From Deltaproteobacteria bacterium (lineage in GTDB: Bacteria > Myxococcota_A > Polyangia > JACPQR01), in the NCBI GenBank assembly GCA_016190375.1, contig JACPQR010000044.1, positions 1 to 64,000 on the forward strand: a stretch of DNA of 64,000 nucleotides, written 5' to 3'. The translations under genes and the position numbers were made by a program. The notes under the pieces are model-generated. The model did not search any database and was not told where the DNA came from. It saw only the letters and a list, made by a program, of their open reading frames with translations. Shown here one piece after another: positions 59,436 through 64,000 of this stretch; within the stretch, counting starts at the first letter, position 1; every line of letters starts with the position of its first letter.

Positions 59436-60392
59436 TCAGAAGTGCTGGAAGCCGACCGCGCCCGGCGAGGCGCGCTGTCCGTCCGAATCGAGGAAAATCG
59501 CCCCGGCGCCCGCGACGATCTCGCCGATCCGGGTGGCCCCAAGCGTGTCTGCCCTTGCCGACTCGGCGGGCGGCAGGGTGAAGAGGAGCTCGTAGTCCTC
59601 GCCGCCGCCGAGCGCGAGGTCGACGGGTGAGGCACCCACGAGCCGCGCCAGGTCGGCGTGGCCGGCGATCGTGGGGACGCGATCGATCCGTACGACGGCG
59701 CCCACTCCGGAGGCACGCGCCAGCCGTTCGAGGTCGAGGGCCAGGCCGTCGGAGACGTCGATGGCCGAGGTCGCCAGACCGCTCAGGGAGCGCCCGACGT
59801 CGACGCGCGCCCTCGGCGCACGGAAGCGCTCGACCGCCGCGCGGGCGCCGGGTGCCGCCTCCAGCCCGGCCGCGACCAGGCGCAAGCCGAGCGCCGCGGC
59901 TCCGAGCGGACCGCTCACGAGAAGGTGGTCTCCCGGGCGTGCGCCCGACCTCAGGAGGGCGGGCACGTCCCTGGGCAGCGTCCCGATCGCCGTGACGGTC
60001 AGCGACAGCTCGGCCGCACGCGAGAAGTTCCCGCCCACGACCGAGCAGCCGCGGTCGCGCGCTCGGGATGCGAAGGCGTCGATCACCGTCCGGACGAGCT
60101 CCTCGTCGAGCGGCGCGCGGGCGCCGATGGCCAGGAGCAGCGAGTGCGGCTCCGCTCCCATCGCGGCGAGGTCGGAGAGGTTGACCTCGACGGCCCGAGC
60201 TCCGACCTCGGCCGCCGAGATCCAGCGCAGATCGAAGTGCACTCCCTCGAAGAGCGCGTCCGTCGTCACGACCGCCCGGCTCTCACCGAGCGCGATCACC
60301 GCCGCGTCGTCGCCGATGCCCACCTCGACGCCGCGCCCCTTGCCGCCGCCGAAGGCACGGGTGACGTACGCGATCAGGTCCTCCTCGGTCAT
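59436..60392 (-). CDS. thiL: Thiamine-monophosphate kinase
   Basis: 318 residues from ATG 60392, overlapping the stop of the histidine kinase gene (ATGA). ThiL phosphorylates thiamine monophosphate to the diphosphate cofactor. Motifs visible are GIGDDAAVI, TTDALFEGVHFDL, NLSDLAAMGAEP, GGNFSRA, DVSDGLALDLERLA and LGGGEDYELLFTL, all in the correct order. Length is typical. Linkage to a histidine kinase and an MglA GTPase is unusual for a vitamin gene. Confidence 0.94.
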   Translation of the reverse strand: MTEEDLIAYVTRAFGGGKGRGVEVGIGDDAAVIALGESRAVVTTDALFEGVHFDLRWISAAEVGARAVEVNLSDLAAMGAEPHSLLLAIGARAPLDEELVRTVIDAFASRARDRGCSVVGGNFSRAAELSLTVTAIGTLPRDVPALLRSGARPGDHLLVSGPLGAAALGLRLVAAGLEAAPGARAAVERFRAPRARVDVGRSLSGLATSAIDVSDGLALDLERLARASGVGAVVRIDRVPTIAGHADLARLVGASPVDLALGGGEDYELLFTLPPAESARADTLGATRIGEIVAGAGAIFLDSDGQRASPGAVGFQHF

Positions 60393-61621
60393 TCCGAACC
60401 GGGCTCGACCGGCAGCTCCACGCGGAAAGTCGAGCCCGTCCCGAGCGTGCTCGAGACGCTGACCCTGCCGCCGAGGGACTCGATCAGGCGCTTCACGATC
60501 GACAGACCCAGCCCGGTCCCGCCGTACTGGCGCGTCGACGAGCCGTCCACCTGGTAGAACGCGTCGAACACCCGCGGCTGGTTCTCCTGTGCGATGCCGA
60601 TCCCCGTATCGGCGACGGCGATCTCCACGAGCTGATCGGCCGGAGCCAGGAGCGCCAGCCCGACCGGGCTCTGCATCTCGGGTGGAGGCGTCTTCACGCC
60701 GACCGCTACCTGAACGGTGCCACCCGTCGGCGTGAACTTGATCGCGTTGTCGAGGAGGTTCGACACGACCTTCCGGAGGCGCTCGAGGTCGGTCCTGACC
60801 TTCGGCACGCCTTGCCCGATCGCCACCTTGACGTCGAGCCCACGCTTCTGCCAGCCAGCCATCGCGGCCGTGACCACGCCTTCGCACAGGGCGCCCACGT
60901 CCACTTCGCTGACGTCGACGAGCGCCGCCTCCGCATCGAGCTTGGACAGATCGAGGACGCTGGAGATGAGCGAGAGGAGGTGCTGGCCTTTCTCGCGGAT
61001 CGTACCCACGAACTCGATCTGCTCTTCGTTGAGCGCGCCCGCCAGGCCCTCGGCGAGCATCTCGGCATACCCGAGGATCGAGGTCAGCGGTGTTCTCAGC
61101 TCGTGCGAGACCGTGCCCAGGAAGTTGGACTTGAGCCGGTCGAGCTCCTTGACGCGCTCGAGCGATTCGGTGAGGGCGCGGTTCTTGGCCACGAGCTCGC
61201 GGTGGAGCTCCTGCGACGACGAGATCTGCATCCTCGACGCGAGAAAGGCGCGATGGCCCGACCAGAGCACCACGTCGAGCACGGACGCGAGGTGCCTGAG
61301 GAGCCTCTCCGCCGTCGGGTCCTTCATGCGGGGAAGGGGCGGTGGTCCGGCGTCGCCGGTCAGGCTGAGGGACACGACGCTGTCCGAGGGCATGTACGGC
61401 CCCAGGACGAGCGTCCCGAGCACCTCGCCGTCGTAGCTCACCTCGGCGGTGCGGTAAGCCGCGCGCGGAGGGAGCCTGGGTTGTTCGATGGTCTGGCCCC
61501 TCGGGACGACCCGGACCTCCACGCCGAACAGGTCGCGGAAGCTGCGGCAGATCTCGACGAGCCCGCCTTCCGGAACGAGATCGTCGAGCGTGAGCTTCTG
61601 GCCGAGGCTCGGGTCGTCCAT
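60389..61621 (-). CDS. Cytoplasmic sensor histidine kinase
   Basis: 410 residues, no membrane helix. Residues about 10-110 look like a PocR- or GAF-type ligand-sensing domain (LVEICRSFRDLFGVEVRVVP, YDGEVLGTLVLGPYMP). A helical region leads to SHELRTPLTS with phospho-acceptor His173, NLLDNAIKFT, DTGIGI and GTGLGLSIV. All boxes are intact, so it should be active. It is co-transcribed with an MglA-type GTPase (3-base gap) and ThiL (overlap), suggesting a signalling link to polarity or motility, although no response regulator is adjacent. Confidence 0.88.
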   Translation of the reverse strand: MDDPSLGQKLTLDDLVPEGGLVEICRSFRDLFGVEVRVVPRGQTIEQPRLPPRAAYRTAEVSYDGEVLGTLVLGPYMPSDSVVSLSLTGDAGPPPLPRMKDPTAERLLRHLASVLDVVLWSGHRAFLASRMQISSSQELHRELVAKNRALTESLERVKELDRLKSNFLGTVSHELRTPLTSILGYAEMLAEGLAGALNEEQIEFVGTIREKGQHLLSLISSVLDLSKLDAEAALVDVSEVDVGALCEGVVTAAMAGWQKRGLDVKVAIGQGVPKVRTDLERLRKVVSNLLDNAIKFTPTGGTVQVAVGVKTPPPEMQSPVGLALLAPADQLVEIAVADTGIGIAQENQPRVFDAFYQVDGSSTRQYGGTGLGLSIVKRLIESLGGRVSVSSTLGTGSTFRVELPVEPGSE

Positions 61622-61624
61622 CCG

Positions 61625-62299
61625 CTACCTGTGTCCTCCGTCGCCGAGCACCCTCAGGTGGCGCGTCAGGCTGAGCATGAAGGCCGCGGCGGAGATCCCG
61701 AACTTGCTGCCCAGGTCGTGGTGGTGGTCGAGGCTCGTCCAGGTCAGCTCGGTCAGGCCCAGGAACGTCTCGAGGACGCCGACGCCCTGGGTCGCGATCG
61801 CCCTGTACACGGGCTCGCGCCCCCGGGCCGCGAGGTCGTCGATCTCGGCGTCGGACCGGACCCCGGCGAGGTCGCGCTTGTTGAACTGCACGACGACCGG
61901 CATCGTCTCGATCGCGAGGCCGTTCTGCCGGAGGTTCTCCCTCAGGTCCACGAACGAGCTCGCGTTGTTGCGCGTCTCGGAGAGCTGCGAATCCGCGATG
62001 AACGCCACGCCGTCGGCGTTGGAGAGGACCAGGCGACGCGTCGCGGTGTGCATCACCTGGCCCGGGACGGTGAACAGCTTGAGCCGAAGGTGAAGACCCG
62101 TGTCGCTCCGGAACTGCAGCGGCAGCAGGTCGAAGAACAGCGTGCGATCGTCACGGGTGTCGAGCGTCATCAGGCGGCCGCAGCTCACCGGCGAGACGAA
62201 GCCGTGGATCTGCTGCAGGTTCGTGGTCTTCCCCGACAGCGCGGGGCCGTAGTACACGAGCTTGATCGTCAGCTCGCGCTGTGCGAAGTCGACCTGCAA
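61625..62299 (-). CDS. mglA: MglA-family Ras-like GTPase (gliding/polarity)
   Basis: 224 residues from TTG 62299. The P-loop is YYGPALSGKTTN, as in MglA; FTVPGQ is the switch II/G3 motif; and FNKRDL is the G4 NKxD motif. MglA is the cell-polarity and gliding-motility switch of Myxococcus, controlled by MglB. No mglB-like roadblock gene is adjacent here, so this may be a paralogue with another partner. The C-terminal 30 residues (DHHHDLGSKFGISAAAF) extend beyond the standard length. Confidence 0.9.
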   Translation of the reverse strand: MQVDFAQRELTIKLVYYGPALSGKTTNLQQIHGFVSPVSCGRLMTLDTRDDRTLFFDLLPLQFRSDTGLHLRLKLFTVPGQVMHTATRRLVLSNADGVAFIADSQLSETRNNASSFVDLRENLRQNGLAIETMPVVVQFNKRDLAGVRSDAEIDDLAARGREPVYRAIATQGVGVLETFLGLTELTWTSLDHHHDLGSKFGISAAAFMLSLTRHLRVLGDGGHR

Positions 62300-62312
62300 C
62301 CCTCAGAGGGTA

Positions 62313-62756
62313 TCACCACGCCGCGCGCGAGATCACGAAGAGGAGCATGGCGGCACAGACCGCGAGCGCGAAGAGGAGGAGCGCCGTCTTGACCCTCCTG
62401 ACCATCGCGGTCTGTCCCGTTGGCTTGGTAGACAGAAGCGCCTGCTCGGCCAGGAGCGCGAGGCGAGAGAGCTCGCGCGCGGCACGGGCCTCGCGCCCCT
62501 CATCTCGCCTCGCGGCGCCGTACTGCTGGGCCGCGTAGGAGTACAGACCCATGGCCGTGCAGTACTGGACGAAGCCCCTGTGCTTCGCGTCGTCGTCCCA
62601 GGCCGCGACGGCCGCGTCCCACAGCGCGCGAGCCGCCTCGTCCGAGGGCGCTTCGGCCCGCGCCGGGTCGTAGCGCGCGAAGACCACTCCGCAGCGGTCA
62701 CAAGCCTCCGCCGCGGACTGCGTATGGCCACATTTCGGGCAGGCCACGGGTGCCAC
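62313..62756 (-). CDS. Zinc-ribbon protein with C-terminal membrane helix
   Basis: 147 residues from GTG 62756 (GTG 62747 possible). Two CxxC pairs at the N-terminus (CPKCGHTQSAAEACDRCG) form a zinc ribbon. An Ala/Arg helical region follows, and one hydrophobic helix (ALLLFALAVCAAMLLFVIS) near the C-terminus anchors it. It is the first gene of the mglA operon. The upstream 256 bases are shared with the mraZ promoter on the other strand. Function is unknown. Confidence 0.7.
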   Translation of the reverse strand: MAPVACPKCGHTQSAAEACDRCGVVFARYDPARAEAPSDEAARALWDAAVAAWDDDAKHRGFVQYCTAMGLYSYAAQQYGAARRDEGREARAARELSRLALLAEQALLSTKPTGQTAMVRRVKTALLLFALAVCAAMLLFVISRAAW

Positions 62757-62918
62757 GGGGACGAGGTTAACAAGTTCACGACGGGCTCGGGAGGTCCACG
62801 GGGCCGCCCAGGCGGCCGCACCACCCAAGCCCGCCACGCACGTGTGTTGCCCCACCTCATCCCACCTGAACGAGCAAGCAGTACGTCAACGATTTCAACA
62901 GGCTGCGAGGGATCGAAG

Positions 62919-62948
62919 TTGACATGGTCGGAAATCGGAGCGTAGGGT
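62919..62948 (+). promoter_or_regulatory. Sigma70-type promoter of the mraZ-rsmH operon
   Basis: A perfect -35 TTGACA (62919-62924) and -10 TAGGGT (62943-62948; weak at the third to fifth positions), spaced by 18 bases, lie directly before the MraZ boxes. The start of transcription would be near 62955. Confidence 0.6.
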
Positions 62949-62958
62949 CCGCGATGAA

Positions 62959-62983
62959 GTGGGAAATAGTGGGAAGCCGTGTC
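62959..62983 (+). promoter_or_regulatory. mraZ: MraZ operator (GTGGG direct repeats)
   Basis: GTGGG at 62959 and 62969, with a degenerate third copy GTGTC at 62979, repeat every 10 bases between the promoter and the mraZ start. MraZ proteins bind such tandem repeats in front of their own operon. The box pattern therefore suggests autoregulation of the dcw cluster. Confidence 0.72.
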
Positions 62984-63012
62984 ATCGGCTCCCCAAGAGA
63001 GGGCAGAGCGCG

Positions 63013-63456
63013 GTGTTCCGCGGCCGGTACGAGCACAACGTCGATCGAAAGGGTCGCACCAGCCTGCCCGCGCGCTTCCGCGAGATCCTGGCGGCGCGGG
63101 GCGACGAGCGGGTGATCGTCACCTGCGGCCTCGATCCCTGCCTCGTGGCCTATCCGGTCGCGGAGTGGCAGGCGTTCGAGGAGCGACTGGCGAAGCTGCC
63201 GCGCTTCGAGCCCCACGTGGTGCGGATCAAGAGGCTGTACGTCTCGGGCGCGATCGAGAGCCCCGTGGACCGGCAGGGACGCATCCTGCTCCCGGCGGCG
63301 CTGCGCGACCACGCGGGCATCGGACGCGACGTGCTGTTCGCGGGAGTCGTGGACCACATCGAGATCTGGTCGCTCGATCGCTGGCGCGAGCACTCGCAGG
63401 TGGCGGACGAAGAACGAGCGCCCCTCGCCAAGGCGCTCTCGGATCTGGGGCTGTGA
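63013..63456 (+). CDS. mraZ: Division/cell-wall cluster regulator MraZ
   Basis: 147 residues from GTG 63013, chosen because it gives the usual FRGRYEHNVDRKGRTSLPAR start; an ATG at 62959 would start inside the MraZ box. The two SpoVT/AbrB-type halves carry the repeat pair DRKGRTSLPARFRE and DRQGRILLPAALRD. MraZ is a DNA-binding repressor of the dcw operon. The stop overlaps the GTG of rsmH. Confidence 0.95.
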   Translation: MFRGRYEHNVDRKGRTSLPARFREILAARGDERVIVTCGLDPCLVAYPVAEWQAFEERLAKLPRFEPHVVRIKRLYVSGAIESPVDRQGRILLPAALRDHAGIGRDVLFAGVVDHIEIWSLDRWREHSQVADEERAPLAKALSDLGL

Positions 63457-64000
63457 GCGATGCGGGCGACCGGCACGAGCCCGTTCTGGGCGACGTCGTC
63501 GCGGACTGGCTCGTCCGCCGGCCGGACGGCCTCTACGTCGACGCGACCATCGGCCGCGCCGGCCACGCGCTCGCGATCCTCGCGCGCCTCGGGCCGAGGG
63601 GCAGGCTGCTCGGCATCGACCGGGACCCGGCCGCCGTTCGGGCCTGCCAGGCGATCCTCGGGGGCGAAGGAGGTCGAGTCGTGGTGATGCAGGCGACCTT
63701 CCGCGATCTGCCCGAGATCCTCGCGTCGCGAGGCCAGGCTGCCGCGGACGGGCTGGTCGCCGACCTCGGGCTGTCGTCGCCCCAGATCGGCGATCCCGCG
63801 CGCGGATTCTCCTTCCGCGCCGAAGGGCCGCTCGACATGCGCGCCGATCCGACTCGCGGCGAGACGGCACGCGAGCTGATCGAGCGCAAGGGCGAACCGG
63901 AGCTCGCGGACATTCTCTTTCAGCTCGGCGAGGAGCGGCAGAGCCGGCGCATCGCCCGTGCGATCCGTCGTGCCCTGGCCGACGGAGCTCTGGAGACGAC
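63453..64000 (+). CDS. rsmH: 16S rRNA m4C1402 methyltransferase RsmH, 3' truncated by the window edge
   Basis: GTG 63453 overlaps the mraZ stop (GTGA). The 182 visible codons show HEPVLGDVVADWL, YVDATIGRAGHALAIL (AdoMet motif I), LLGIDRDPAAV and VADLGLSSPQIGDPARGFSF followed by GPLDMRADP. These are the hallmark motifs of RsmH (MraW), which methylates N4 of C1402 in the decoding centre. The frame is intact up to the end. Confidence 0.95.
   Translation, partial: MSDAGDRHEPVLGDVVADWLVRRPDGLYVDATIGRAGHALAILARLGPRGRLLGIDRDPAAVRACQAILGGEGGRVVVMQATFRDLPEILASRGQAAADGLVADLGLSSPQIGDPARGFSFRAEGPLDMRADPTRGETARELIERKGEPELADILFQLGEERQSRRIARAIRRALADGALET

Noticed and set aside
1..64000. tRNA and rRNA genes
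   Set aside because: No intergenic segment showed a TpsiC-arm-like GGTTCRANTCC with a matching acceptor stem, or rRNA-like sequence; the intergenic regions are mostly too short.

Overview
The window is a very GC-rich stretch from a bacterium that looks like a member of the Myxococcota (former Deltaproteobacteria). The evidence is four eukaryotic-type Ser/Thr kinases, an MglA-type GTPase, a sigma54 activator with an FHA domain, many secreted lipoproteins with acidic Asp/Gly/Ser/Ala linkers, Cys-rich 'NCGAC' repeats, and three proteins ending in MYXO-CTERM-like tails (Gly-Cys, hydrophobic segment, Arg cluster). No rRNA, tRNA or CRISPR array was seen. Genes are tightly packed and often coupled by ATGA or GTGA overlaps.

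Layout. 1-4777: tail of an alternative menaquinol:cytochrome c reductase (b6-type cytochrome b fragment, subunit IV-like protein, octahaem cytochrome c). 4925-17374: a co-directional block of thirteen exported proteins, comprising a haem-tagged outer-membrane barrel, a second barrel, four beta-propeller lipoproteins (one SBP56/methanethiol-oxidase-like), two cupredoxin-like proteins, a dihaem cytochrome lipoprotein and small lipoproteins. This is the best candidate in the window for an undescribed respiratory or copper-redox system. 17424-27497: histidine kinase, beta-helix lipoprotein plus glycosyltransferase, a third cupredoxin, a PEGA Ser/Thr kinase, a TPR protein and an FG-GAP lipoprotein. 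27507-35667: KdpE, a KdpD lacking its N-terminal sensor, a small membrane protein, a RHH/PIN toxin-antitoxin pair, a Ser/Thr kinase and the Kup potassium transporter. Similar 11-bp-spaced direct repeats lie upstream of the kdpDE operon and of kup.

35848-42813: a decayed PIN gene, then a minus-strand signalling operon (Ser/Thr kinase, TPR/PEGA protein, FHA-sigma54 activator, propeller lipoprotein). It is divergent from a lipoprotein gene with a sigma54-type promoter and an upstream nested inverted repeat. 42864-44947: a group II intron inserted directly after a 12-bp hairpin; its reverse transcriptase frame appears shifted near the C-terminus. 45312-50815: Cys-rich lipoprotein, AAA/DUF4143 ATPase, and two NAGPA-type phosphodiester glycosidase-like proteins, one fused in frame to a following lipoprotein. 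50841-62756: larB and larC, a tail-anchored kinase overlapping a convergent Cys-rich MYXO-CTERM protein, an HDAC-family deacetylase, a His-tailed DMT transporter, and a minus-strand operon of zinc-ribbon protein, MglA GTPase, histidine kinase and ThiL. 62919-64000: start of the division and cell wall (dcw) cluster, with a promoter, MraZ boxes, mraZ and the 5' part of rsmH.

Working model (inference): quinol electrons pass through the b-type and octahaem cytochromes to periplasmic haem and copper carriers. The 4925-17374 block would use these at or beyond the outer membrane, with propeller lipoproteins as catalytic or scaffold units. The rest of the window is mainly phospho-signalling, potassium homeostasis and surface-protein biogenesis.
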